Source: Mesaphorura yosii (Eukaryota > Arthropoda > Collembola > Poduromorpha > Tullbergiidae). Taken from it: DNA of 64,000 nucleotides. Both the position numbers and the translations under genes were made by a program. The notes below the pieces were generated by a model, which made no database searches, was not told the origin of the DNA, and saw only the letters and a program-made list of their open reading frames with translations. Of this stretch, positions 24,500 to 37,200 are shown piece after piece (position 1 is the stretch's first letter; every line of letters begins with the position of its first letter). The stretch lies in contig WIXG01000168.1 in NCBI GenBank assembly GCA_009869945.1, forward strand, positions 62,001 to 126,000, in the 5' to 3' direction.

Positions 24500-27400
24500 C
24501 TATTTTCTGATATTATTCAGCGTATTATCCAGTTTCTCCCAATGTCTCAGCACGAACTTGGAGCCAAGTTCGCCAATCATAATGGACGGTATGTTTGTGT
24601 TGGCATTAACGATATTTGGCATTATGGATGCGTCAATCACACGCAATGACTTGACTTTGAGCACTCTGGAAAGTAGAACAGGCCAATTAGTATAAAGATG
24701 ATGGAAACATTAAAGAATTTTACAGGCCTTACTCTAACTCGGGTCCGACCACAGCAGTCGGGTCGTCCAGTCCGGTTCCCATTTTGGCCGTTCCAACTGG
24801 GTGGTAAATTGTCATCGTGAAACTACGAATAAAGCACTCGTAGTACGCGTCTGACTTGAATGGAACGTGTTCACAGCCGGGCAATGCCTTGGGGATCAGT
24901 CTTGCATTAATTGCTTTATAAGTTGTGGAGTTTTCGTACAAATCCATGATAAATTTTATTCCTGTAAGTAAAAAGAGAGGTAAATAACACTTTGTGACTT
25001 TGTCCACAGCGAAAGAAGCTACTCCCGGCTTACCCTCCACCATGGCCTTCACGTCTCTCGGATCGTCCATGTAGTTCGGATTGATTATTGGCTTGTCGTA
25101 GACATTTGTGCTCTTAAGTTTAATTATTCCGCGACTTCTTGGTCTGGATATTCAAATTAATTGTGCTACAGTGAATCCTGCCCTTAAATATTGCATCGCA
25201 GCTAAGCTTCTTGACTCACCTCACCAAAACGATGAGCACATAATTTGCGTCGTGTCCGTCGTAGTCTCGCATGTAGTTTTTCAAAATATCATGTCGTAGG
25301 TTAAATAATTTCTCAAACACCGTTTCGTCTAATGCTTTAGACACTCCGAGCCCCGACATTGTAATCTGAATATCAGGCCATTCTCTCTCTTCGCTCTGAG
25401 ATGTTGTAATGTACCCGATGCCAGACAGCGCGTTGTTCGAACCGAAGGGACCTGTTCCATACATATTCGCGTTAGCCGCCATCACGGTTCAATGCGTACA
25501 CAAACCTACCTGCCCTTCTTTGGGTAAAATTAGCCCATGCTTCAATATTGGCATCTTTGTTCACAACGAGCGATTCGCGAAGATCAATCAACAGCGGCCC
25601 AAACATCGAATATACGTGGTCTTGTAGATTCATTCCGACCGGCAGGTTCGCTTTACATTTTATCTAAAAATTAGACCAAATTCTTCCATCTTCCTCTTGA
25701 TAACAATGATGCCGAGGTGAAAATTCTTACCCCGAGTGAATTCAGGTGCGCTTTGGGTCCAATTCCAGACAGCATCAGAATTTTGGGCGTATCAATCGAT
25801 CCAGCACTCAATATCACTTCACGCTTTGCTCGAACGAATTTATGGACACCATATCTTATGTAGGACACGCCGTATGCTCGCTTGAACCTGTTAAGATGCA
25901 CCTGCAAAATATTGGTTCCTATTAATTTCAGCCATCCTATAATTTGCTTCTATCTGCGCAAGCAATTCTTACTTTCATGACTCTTGAGAAGCGATAGATT
26001 GTCAGATTTGGTCTCTTTAAAATTGGTTCTAGATAGCCCTTATAAGTTTCCCAGCGGAGTCCGTCCTTCTGAGTCAGTTCCATTTCGCCGAAACCTGTGA
26101 TTGCAGGAAATTAAAACCCCACAGAATTGGTAACTAGTAACTAATTGGTACTACTACTCTGTAGTTACCAATTCTGTGTAAAATCCAGTGTTTGCAATTG
26201 CCACGTCTCCAGGAACAATTTTCTGAAAACAGTTCTTTTGGAGCAGCGTTCTAGGCAATTTGCCGGAAACAATTGTCTGGGAAAAGCCTGCTGGGTCAGG
26301 CTCATAAGGACATTAGAAGTAATTGACATGTCTGTCGTGCATTCGAAATCATGTCTCTTCGATCTCGTGAGCTCGCTCCGATTCGCAATAGTAATTTCGC
26401 ACTGAAGGTAGTTCGACATTGTGTTATTCAGCTGGTGGCGTGGCAATAATTGTCTTACCGAAGTCTTGCTGTGGTCCATTTGTATCGCCCACTTTGTACC
26501 CCTTCTCTCTGAGCGCGTCGAAGAAAGCCTTCTCCGTGTATGTTTGTCGCACCTTCTCCACATGAATTGGTCCACCGACTCCGTGCATTTTCGCTGTGAC
26601 AGACAGAAGAGAAGCAAACTAGCCAGTTCCTCATACAGGCGAAAATTCTCGCATCAGTCACTCACGATCTGGATAGACTCCGTGGTAGTCTTCCAGCTTC
26701 TTAAACATCTCCAGCACAGAACTGTAACTCCATTCGGGGTTCCCCGTCATGTTTGCCCAATTGTCGTAATCCTTCGGATTCCCTCGCTGATAAATTTGAT
26801 TGTTTAGGTTGCTCGAACCACCTGCAACATTAATTCGTTAAAACTAAAGTGCAATATTATTGGGGTACGAAACGTCATTTAGATAAGTTCAAGCACAAAA
26901 CTCAAATAAAACAGAATTTTGGATATGTTTTGAGTTTTAATGCAACGAATGCTTTAGTGAAACATTGGGAGTTTACGCAGAGAGAAATGTGGCGTGAGCG
27001 CACTCAAAAATATGTAAGATTTTGTAGAAGATAATCAACCAGATTTGAGCAACAAGATTAATTCATTTCTCTCAATTTAAGTAAAGTTCTTTATCGTAAG
27101 GTTATTTTAATAGAAAGGCGGTAAATGACACAAAATGCAGAATTTTAGGCTTATCGCATTATTGAAAGTTCCAACATTTCAGTGACCTCCAAAAAAAACC
27201 AGACGTACCTAATCCTGTACCGCGTGGCCAAAACATGACCTGAAATCATAATCATAATTAGCTTGTTAAAGCGAAAAAATTGTACTAGTATATAATAACT
27301 CTTAGTATTGTATTCGCTAACATTTTTGTACAGCGCTCGGCATGAATTTTGTTGTGGCGTAGTCTCATACTGCAAGTCGGAACCAATTGTTCGCTGCATC

Positions 27401-27708
27401 ATCCAGGAGACAAGTGGAACCTCCGACAGTGGATGTGGGTCGCCTCCAATCTCCAGCAGAACCACTTTGTACTTTTCTGATAGCCGATTCGCGACAACAG
27501 CACCGGCCGACCCCGCGCCGACAACAATGAAGTCATACTCCTCAACTATGTTACTTCTATAAAATTCTGGACGTTGCGTGTTAAGGAAGTCACTGTAATA
27601 ATTGGCAGACGTCCACATAAACGCTAGTAAGGGGAGTGTGAGGAATCCGGTGCTCGCGAGCCCGGTGGGGATCGGAGCACGGTACAGGTCAATGCCAACA
27701 GAAGCCAT
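24500..27708 (-). CDS. GMC-family FAD oxidoreductase (glucose dehydrogenase-like)
   Basis: Flavoprotein oxidising an alcohol or sugar. Exons: 27322-27708, 27209-27239, 26666-26821, 26459-26593, 25973-26094, 25731-25901, 25510-25663, 25220-25451, 25034-25143, 24733-24961, 24500-24665; 1893 bases, 630 residues. The N-terminus has a hydrophobic stretch ([12 protein letters not shown], about 21-32) that may be a signal or anchor. FAD-binding [20 protein letters not shown] begins at residue 59 with GxGxxG. GMC signatures follow: [15 protein letters not shown], split over the 31-base exon 2, and [16 protein letters not shown]. Catalytic His sits in [11 protein letters not shown], and the final region has [18 protein letters not shown]. 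The length matches arthropod glucose dehydrogenase/ecdysone oxidase relatives. The substrate (glucose, ecdysone, choline-like alcohol) cannot be read from sequence. Intron 4 (26095-26458) carries a perfect hairpin and repeat sequence. Confidence 0.93.
26120..26178. repeat. Perfect 17-bp inverted repeat (hairpin) in a GMC intron
   Basis: The arms are 26120-26136 (CACAGAATTGGTAACTA) and 26162-26178 (its exact reverse complement), with a 25-base loop that itself contains GGTAACTA-like and ACTACTACT sequence. The stem would be stable in RNA of either strand. It sits in the intron between the fourth and fifth coding exons. It could be a tiny inverted-repeat element remnant or a structured RNA; nothing decides between them. 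Confidence 0.7.
26210..26285 (+). repeat. Degenerate short repeat, second locus
   Basis: Contains AGGAACAATTTTCTG and CTAGGCAATTTGCCGGAAAC, resembling the units at 12269-12335 and 10940-10956. It lies about 30 bases from the hairpin at 26120-26178, so the two may belong to one insertion. The alignment was done by eye only. Confidence 0.3.
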
Positions 27709-30700
27709 GTGAAAGCAGCAGAAATGGAACTCGCACCTTCACCTTCACTTGTAACATGAAGATTAGTCAGTCGAAGACGTAGTAGCAGATTATCCAGATT
27801 GCGGTGACGTAAAAGATGCAACTGCAGATCACGTATTGATAGACCATTGTTGGAACCACGATTCTCAGGAACTAGAAACTATCCTCCACTTCTACTTGAA
27901 CGGCATAGTAAAACCGGTAATTTGTCATTTTCACGTTGTTTCGAATAGGGCAAAGGTGAGTCCTTCAGAATTTCCAGTTTCCGTCTTGACTTTGAGACTA
28001 GCCAGGGTGCAAATTCTCACGCACATACAGCTGAAGCTTTAAATTTACAAACACATGGTGAGTGATGAACCTTGTCTAGTAATAATTTGACACCAGCATA
28101 ATAATTGACGGTAATAAATTCTAGCTCGAAATGTCGGATTTATCAGGAATTTTCGAAGTGCGAGATTGTGGCGACCTTTGTCTTGCCAGGAATTGACTTT
28201 ACCATTTACCGTTTCATTAGACACGTTAGTTTGTAGTGCGGTGCACAAAATTATTTATTGACAAAAAAATGAACCATGTAATTATCACTTTCTGAGATTG
28301 TAAAATTTGTGATTAATTATTGACATTAGTGGTTGTTCTTATTCACGTACGTAGTTTATTAAGATAATTAAGGTTTTTGTTTGTTCCTCAATAATAAAGA
28401 CTATTCATGATCATTCTACAACTTTTCGTCTCCTACTTTTTATCGCAGGCAAAAGCACAAAGTTAGCAACGCCAGCCGAGAACCGAGCACTGAAACAATG
28501 AGAATGAGACTGAAAAATACGTCTCAATTTAACGAGGCACTCAGACTTAAGAGAGGATTACATGAAAATATGATATTCCTCCATTCAACAAAAACAATAA
28601 AACTTCACACAAATGAGTCTGTACGCTCCAAATTGTGAATTATGTGTTGATGGAATGATGCAACTGCCAACTAACTAAGCAATGAGCTATTCCAACAGTT
28701 TTCAGTGAATATAAAATTACAGGCTGAGGCAATGACGACTGCGGCTGGCTCGAGTGCGATTGTGGGCAAAGTAAAAGTTAAAGCACTCACTGCATTATAC
28801 AGGTCGTCGCTGCAATAAAAAGTAGAAACAGAAGAAGTGTAGCATGTGCGATGAGATTCTTATTGTTCATTTCACATGACGCATAGGATCATGCATTGCA
28901 CTTTGTCCGAAGGGTTGAGAACTCTCGTCCGACTTAATTGCATTAATTCTTACAACCAGTCAAACCAACACTCGACTGAGTTGGTACAACAATTATGCCG
29001 TAATAATTACAAGTGGATTCTTCACTTTACGGCGGATGTCGAAGCAATTTTACTCTTCGCTCTACGACACTTGCCACATTGCCACTATATCGGCAATCGA
29101 GAGAAAAGTAATTCAATGACTTTTGCAGCAGCATGCACGACGTGAAGCCAATTGGCCATCACAAGTTCAACTTAATAGAAACGGAAATGGAGAGTGAAAC
29201 TTGTTTGGGTTTCGTGTTTTGTGGCTCGGCACTCGGCAGCAATACTAATTGACTTGATCATTTCTTGATCTGCGGCTGATTTGCACGAAGCGTCTCGGCT
29301 CACGTTCGCCTGTTGTCTCAATCTGCTGTTTGCGTTTGCTTATCTTTTCCTACTGACCACTTGATCAAGTTAAAGTTATTATTGAGAATTCGTGCATCTG
29401 CATCTTTCCTGCTTGCGTACCGAAACAAGTAAAATTGGCTAAATTGAAATGCATACTAAATACACAATTACCATTACAAATTATGAATGCGAAAGGTTTT
29501 CAAGATCCCCTAAAATTAAAAGCGGCTGGTTCTCAAATCGCATAATTCAATTCAATCGCGTGTGTTATTAACTGTTGATCTGTAATTCTGATATGCATAT
29601 GCATGAGAGAACGGCGTGCTTTTGATTTCACGCACCAAAAGAAAATCTGAGACGCTAGCATTGTGTGTGGCTTTATCAGACTCGCATTCTTTCATGATCA
29701 CGATCATGTGGTGAAGGAGACAGAACAACAAAACCACAAACGAGTGAATTTATTACCTGATTCTCATTAACTTAACATGCAGTTTGGTAGTTATATTCAA
29801 TATTTAGCATAATATTTGCTCATATTTTGACGGGTTTCATCGCGCCGGCCAAAAATGCATGCCATGAACGAATGACCGTATAAACACTCTTGTAAATGTA
29901 ATAATTCACTAATTTCCCAAAAATTCACCTTAGCCCTTAGCCAGGTGATTCTTCAGTCTGACTTTCAATTTCAGTCTGTCAACGTCAACACGCGGTGCCC
30001 AACGTGCAAGCTTATAAATGCTTGTGTAGAATGTTTGTTTACTTTTATCGTAAAAATGTTGTCACACAAGAACCACAATCACTGTAATTACAACATCACA
30101 TGAATTAGCATTGACTGAAAGTGTCATAAAATGCGTACCTCCGTCAGGCTTCGCTTGAGTGTCTCGTGCAATTATGCCCGTAATTGTCCTATGCCCATTG
30201 TATTATAATTGGTGGTTGCTGTAATTGAATTTGGACAGCTGAGCCATTTTTGACCTAGTCCTTCAGTTTCGACCCTTCGCCAAGCATAAACTAGTAATTT
30301 GAGTATCAAAAGCATTTAATTCTTTACGCAAGACGATAATTCAGGATATTTTGGGCGTAAAGACGTAATCCATGCTTCAATGCTCACATAATTCCTAGGC
30401 TAAGCAGATTAATTTACATTTTGCACTTTTCTCGATTGTGCTGATGAAGCAATACGGCAATTGCAATTTTATTATGTGAAGTTTTATGTGTGAAGGTTCT
30501 GCCGTTGCTGAAAGTGAGAGATGCATTCAACCACGCGAACGCCAACAATTAAGGTTACGCGTGGAAGTGTTGTAACTGTCATTTTTTGTGGTATTACAGT
30601 ATTAAGTGCTTGAGGAATATGACATAATTTATATAATGAAGTACAAGCAAACCAGAACCACGCATGCAATTGAAACTGGGTGGATTGCGGACGAAAGCTT

Positions 30701-31088
30701 CATTGCAACTTGCACTTGCGCATGGCGTATTTTATATGAAATACCAATTATTCACTCTTCCCTCCTTGTATTTGTAATAAATTAACTATTCTTGCTTCAA
30801 TTACAAGTGCCTTGCAGTTTGAATAGCATGCTGAACGTGCGCCAAGAATATGCCCCGTGTGAAACTTGGCCAGCATGCCGGTTGGGTTGACTGACACAAT
30901 TCTCACCTTTCTCGCGACTCGCAATCTTGATCGCAGGGATTCGATGTTCTAGTTTCCTGTTCCCGATGAAATTTGCTACAAAAATGCCATGCTACCTGCA
31001 CTGAGTAATGAACTTGGGAAAACCTCACTAATGCAATTCGCACTTTTATTCAAATTCAGTCACACAGATGTGGAAACGTTGAACCAAA
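27709..31088. other. Intergenic region upstream of GMC gene and downstream of REV3
   Basis: About 3.4 kb. Open frames are short and do not look coding. The right end holds the REV3 3' UTR. I see no repeat with clear ends and no RNA gene. Confidence 0.4.
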
Positions 31089-31094
31089 TTTATT
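31089..31094 (-). terminator. Poly(A) signal of the REV3 gene
   Basis: AATAAA on the minus strand, about 125 bases downstream of the REV3 stop. Plausible 3' end signal; a related hexamer is not seen closer. Confidence 0.5.
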
Positions 31095-31218
31095 AATTTT
31101 ACAGTTTCTGGTGCAAGAATAAATTAAATGAATCGTATCACAGAAGCATGCTGCATGAATCAACGTAGTTGGACTTTTAGTCCATCAATTGAGCTTAGAA
31201 ATGTAGCTCAGCATCAGT

Positions 31219-34200
31219 TCACCAGTTCAATACTGCCAAACGGTTCTGCAATTCCTTCACTTTTGGTAACTTAGCTCGGTAATCTCGTTCATATCTCAAA
31301 AATTTATGCTTCACTGGGCAATCCATGTTGATGCAAAGCATGTCACTTTCTTTAGAACAATCCTGGCATGTCTGAGAAAACATACCAAAGCGCAATGTTA
31401 ATTTCCACAAAAAAGACTGTAGTAGGAATGACCAGCGCCATACCTTCAAACAACTTTCATATTTCAAACTTAGATTTCGACTCTGCTTCGCCAGAAATTC
31501 CTTCAGGTTCTCAGGCGACGTGAAGCAAGCCTCGCAGAATCCATTCACTGATGTTGACTCACACTTTATGCACTTCTGGCTCACAAAATACTGATCGATG
31601 GTGCCCTTCTTCTGTTGGCCTTCAACGTAATCCGACTTCAAGTACTTTCGAGGCATTGCAAGCAACCTGGGTGTAAAAACCGCATTTTACCAATCTAATT
31701 ACTCCCATTGTTTTCCTATTTGTTACTGCTGACCATTTCTCCGCGTGGAATCCCGCGAGGTTCAAGCAGCGATTCAGCGCAGGTATGATCGCCTTCTCAA
31801 TGTAATAGTGAGCATTCAACCTCAGACTCGGATCGTTTATAAACTCCTCTGGTCGGCGCACGCGTTCAATGCTAGAATATATAACAAGAGCAACAATGCT
31901 CAATTACAATTCGAGCTTCAGGCAATCGACTAATTAAGTACTTACAGAGGAGCCCATGGATTTCCGTACGTGACAATGTAAGGAACTCTTTCCTTCGGCA
32001 ACGGCTCTGCTCTTTTGTCTTTTTCTGCCAATTTCCTGTAATAATTTCAATGAGCATTTTATTCAGAGAACTAGCTGGTATAGTTTTAATTCGAACGAAC
32101 CTTGCAATTTCCAGTGAAGGAACCCGAGCACCCGGCTTATATCCTTGCCGCCCTCGAAACTTTCTCGCAAAGGTATAGTTGCTGAGACTGACCCGTCCAA
32201 GAAATATTTTTCTAAATTGCTCGGTGACAAACTCTCGTACAGAATTCTCGTCTTGCTTTGTGAAAAGAACACGAATTGTGCCTTCCAATATCTGAGAAAC
32301 AAGTCGAATCATCTCTTAGTTCGCATCAAGCAAAGATTAAGTACGTTGTAATTACTTTAGCGGTCGCAGGACATCCATCCCTTCGAACAGTTTCTATTCC
32401 CTTCGCGTCGTACTTTGGTTCCTTTTGGTCTGGCGTTTCGTATGCAAACCCAACGTATCGCTTCTTAGTTTGCAAGATGCAAGGCTGATAGACTTTCTCG
32501 AGCTTCAATTTAACCGGCTTGGGATTTGCTTGAGTTACATCATCAACGATTTGCTGAGCCAGCGCAAATGCTTCTTGTCGGGTTTTACCAGGGAACAGTA
32601 CGAATAATGAATCAGTGTCTCCGTACACAACTCTTCCTCCTAGAACTTGCTCGTTGTCTTTGACATAATCGATGGCTCGTTGAAGAGTTTCTCGTCCCTT
32701 GCTAACTATGCTGTCTGCAATCTGCAATCAGTCGCGGAGTATATTGCCATAAACTGTCCAATGAGAAGATAATATTGTCTTCAGAAGAGTATATTACCTC
32801 GACACAAGGCATACGTCCAGAAAAATTGGCAGATGTGTAGCCATAAGTCACATTTGCGATCAATTTCAGTCCCAGTTGACGCGAATCCAAAACTTTCTGG
32901 AGGGTTTCATTATCCTTCCATTTCTTCAAGGAACGTTTCACCATTTGCCTTGTATCCAGGATTTGCTCGAGCATGGTACTTAAAATTCCTTTCTTCACAT
33001 TTGGCTTCACAAACACTACACGGCAAGGAGAAACGTGCAGTAACCCTTTCTTGAACAATCGAGCAAGTTCTGCTCTGTTGATCTCCTGAGTCAGACACCC
33101 GAGTTCGAAAGTGTCCCTAAATTCAGTAAGAAGTTAGATACGTATTTCAGCGAAATTGTTTATGTTCTTCGCTGTTTGGAATGTACTCTCCCAAATGCTC
33201 CAAGCGTCCAATGCACGTTGAGAAACAGTAATTGTAAGCAATCATCATTGAAGGATACAAAGACTGGAAGTCTAGAACAGCAACTGGATCAGTGTAGAAC
33301 CTACGGAGTAAATAGATACATGTATCAGGTACTTTTACTTGATTCTACGGCGTTCAGTACAAACCAAGTTTTGAAGTCGGCTTACTTCGATTCCGGTTCC
33401 AAAATCAGTGGAAGATACTCTGGAGCCTTCATTCTTGCTCTTTGCATTGGATTTGGAGAAGGAGGAATCAGATTCACTGGTTTCGTTAATCTGAGCATCA
33501 TAGACTCAACTCGGAACTAAGAATGGGTTTACACATTAAACGATTTACATAAACACAAAAAGGAGCCTGATTTGATTATAAGTACTTGAGTCCCTCGAGA
33601 CAAAACTTCGAAGAATTGAATACCAAATAGGCGAGCCAATTCTGAGGTGCGATTAATCAGGTCCAATTTGTCAATAATCCGCATGGAATTGACCACCTTC
33701 GTTCTGAAGTAGGTTTTAACATTTGATCTGGCCCAAGAAAACAGTTGCTAATTTTGCTTTGAAATTGACGGACTACCCAAAATTGATTACCTCTTTTCGG
33801 GATTATACCAGTAATTATCCAATACATTGTAGGGAAATCGGTGCACTTTTTGGTGGAGAATTTGGAGCACCATGTTCTCGTAGTTGTAACTCGTAACCGC
33901 AAGCTGTCGCCGAAACATAATTGTGTGAACTTCACGTGAAACACGATACGGCGAAAACATTTCAAGATATTTACCTCATGTCTCAGAAGTTTCCACAAGT
34001 TGAGAACAATTCTACCATTAACGCTTTCATTCCACTGACTTCGTTCAAGTGTGTTTTGATTTTTATCAGCATGTGGCAAAGGCAGAAGGCGGGACAATTC
34101 TGATAACATGTTCACGCCCAAGTGGATGCCTCGCTGAATTAAATAACCCCAAGAAAACTTTTCAATCTGCGAAAGGAGAAAGTTGAAGTTACGATAAAAA

Positions 34201-37200
34201 CTAGAGTACACTTGAGGCTTTTGTTTCATATAGCTAAAGTTACCTCAAACCCGACAAGAATATCAGGGTCATAAGATTGCACCAAACCAATAAATCGTTG
34301 AATCATTAAAGCTTCGTTTTGGAAGACCTCTTCGCCATTTTCTGAATCCCTGATCAGGCTTACTGAAGATTCATGCCATAGCAAACCTGAATCCGACGAT
34401 CCAAATTAAAGTTAAACATGTACTAAGAATTCATATTGCACTCAAATTACCTGTGGTACCGTCTGCGGATATATTGTCAGGAGAGTCATGGTGAATTGCG
34501 TAGAAAATTGCTAATACTGCATCGTGCTCAGGATCCGGCACAAAATCACCACGAGCAGAGCAATGGACCTCAACTGCAAGCGTGGTCAAAAACTGATGCT
34601 ACAAATTCAAGACAATCAAAGTTATCAAATCACAATTAGACGCTGACATCACTGAAATGAAATGACCAACGTTAAAGTACAAACCACATGTGATGCCTTG
34701 GCATGCTTCAGATTGGACGAATTTACTTCTTTAGATTTTGGAGTCACAGAGCCATGTGGATTAGACACCGAATCAAGTTCGCTATCTTCAGGGTTGAACC
34801 GGGGCCACTCCCCACTTTGCCTGCGACTTGCACCAGGACTGTTGCCTGCGAGAGCGGAACCACCATCAAGGTTCAAGTAGAAATCCAGTCGTTTTTTTCT
34901 TGATGACAAGCTTGGCCTCCTTTTGTTTACTAATATGGACTTTGGCGTGATAGCCGTCTTTACACCGGTGTTGCTGCCTTGGGACGCAATGTCCTGGGAC
35001 GACGTTGCTGGAGACGGAGCTTGGGACAACGAGGACGCGGGCGAAGCAATCATGGTATCGTTATCGTCGTCGTCTGCATCGTCACCAGAAGACGCACTTG
35101 CTGACTCGTCACCAGCACCAGCTCCTCTAAATCGAAAAGCTCGCACTTGTGCAGGTGGAGTCTCTTGCTCGCTGTCCTCAGAATCTGACACATGATGCGT
35201 TTCAGTAATTCTTCCAGTGTTGCTCTGCTGCACCATGTCAGCTTTATCACCTTGAATATCAAAAGACCGAGTTTTGTGGGCCGTCTCTCGATTTTTCTCA
35301 ATTGCTCTTGACAAGCGGAGCACATCGGCAATGAGCTTGTTCCTTGCGCGATCACCACCTGGTGCCCCCCGAATATACTGCAAGGACAATGGTTCTTCAT
35401 GATTCTCACCAGATACAGTGAAGTTTTTGGAATTTTCAATCATCCATTCTTCTACTTTAGAAGTCAACGGAGTTTGTTTCAGTGGGTGCATTTCAAACTG
35501 GAATACGGAAGGCCGACGCATACTACGGACCGCCAAAACATGTTCTCTTCGGACTTTACGCGCCATTTGATGAAGCATTTTCTGCTTGCGAAAGTCAGAT
35601 ATTTCGTTACATTCATCTTTCTTTTCCGAAAATTCTTCGCTTTCAGACCGTTCAAAACCGATGCTTTCACTTGAGATCGGATTCGGCACGGAAAAGTCAA
35701 CCACGATATCTTGAAATGACTTATCCGGATCTTTCGACGGCTGTGAAATATCTTCATCATTAAAAAAGGATTCATCTCCGTAATGATAAATACTATTGAT
35801 CAGGCTGTCTGATGCCGCTGGTGAACCAAGCGAAGTTTTTTTGCCAGAATTCGAAGTTTTTACAGGAGCCCCAACACGGCCAACATCGAGTGGAGACGCC
35901 GGTATAATTTCTTGCGACGAGTCACTGTCCTTGTCCTCATTTCCATTGGTGCCATTGCAGGGCTGATTTTCAGGAAACTGCGACAGGTCGTAGAAGCTGG
36001 TTATTCCTGAATCTTTATCGTCTGGCACATAAGCGATCGAGTCACATCCCCGCGAGGAGCTGGGCTCGTTTTTCGTTTCCACCTTTTTGGGTTGGGAAGA
36101 TCTCAATTGCCGTGTATCGTTCACGGATTTATTGCTACTTGAACTCAGCTTTGTAGTTTTATCTTCTTCGTCTGATTCAACTATTTTGATCGAGACAGCC
36201 TTAAGCGATCTCAGTCGTTGTGGTCTTGTCTTTGGAGGCGGAGTTTTTCTTAACATTTCCACAACTTGACAATCTGACTCAGACCCCGAGTCTGACTCAG
36301 CAATTAAAGCTTTACTCTGGCTCAGTATTTTATTCTTGAATTGTGCGGAGGTCATCGTCTTGGAAGATTGTGATTGCGTGCTCCTTCCAAAAAGCGGTAA
36401 TGCATTCTGCGCTTTATGCGAGGAGTCGTTCAACTTTCTTCGTTTAGCATCATTGTCAGCTTCAATTTCATTATCGGAGTTGCATACTTGGCCGTCGCAC
36501 TGTTGAAAATCGTCGTTGGTCTTCGAATTATCCTCCCGTTCGCTGTTACGCTCTTGTTCCCACTTATCTAACAAGTCCATTGTTGTCTGCGAAAGAAAAT
36601 CCTCTGCCCACTCATCTTCCATGATGTCTTCGTCATCAGGGACTTGGCTGTCCGCTGCTGGACTCGTAGGTGTGGACCATCTGCGCTGTGAAGATTGAAG
36701 GATACTGTCATTCTCTTGCGCTTCAGCAGCGATGGCTTCCAGCAGATCAATAATCTCCTCGTCACTTTCTTGAGACATTCTCTCAATACTCGAACAAGGT
36801 AGTGAAGTTTTAACTTCAATTTTGGATGACAACGATCCTGAAGAACCAAGTAGTTCATTCTGCGATTGAGATTGAGACGCTTCCATCTGCGTGAGGTTAG
36901 ATTAGATACAAGCATAATTTTCTGTCGGAGTACAGCTTAGGTGTATACAAAACAAGGTGGTAAGGACTCACAAGAGATGAAACGTCTCTGTCGCCGGATA
37001 GAAGACCTCCTAACAACTCGAGTAACTCCGACTCTCTCGGGAAAATGAAGTCAGTTTCATTAGTCCGGTCCGGAGTTTGTGGAATGGTGATATTTGCCCA
37101 ATTTGACATTGAATTCTGTCTTCGTCTTTCTTTCTCATCCAACCAAATATCTACAATGCCCGGATTCTTCCCTGTACAAAGTTTAAACTCACTGCTCACT

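Noticed and set aside
24413-24695. Plus-strand frames of 75-78 codons at the end of the GMC gene.
   Set aside because: They are antisense to the last GMC exon, whose sense frame carries the conserved [18 protein letters not shown] region.
31872-32312. A 146-codon minus frame covering parts of two REV3 exons.
   Set aside because: It reads through introns; only parts match REV3, and splice sites at 32101 and 32035 give the conserved sequence.
34662-36698. Several open frames of 60-93 codons on the plus strand opposite the large REV3 exon.
   Set aside because: They are antisense shadows of a long, low-complexity coding exon whose sense frame matches the rest of REV3 in phase.
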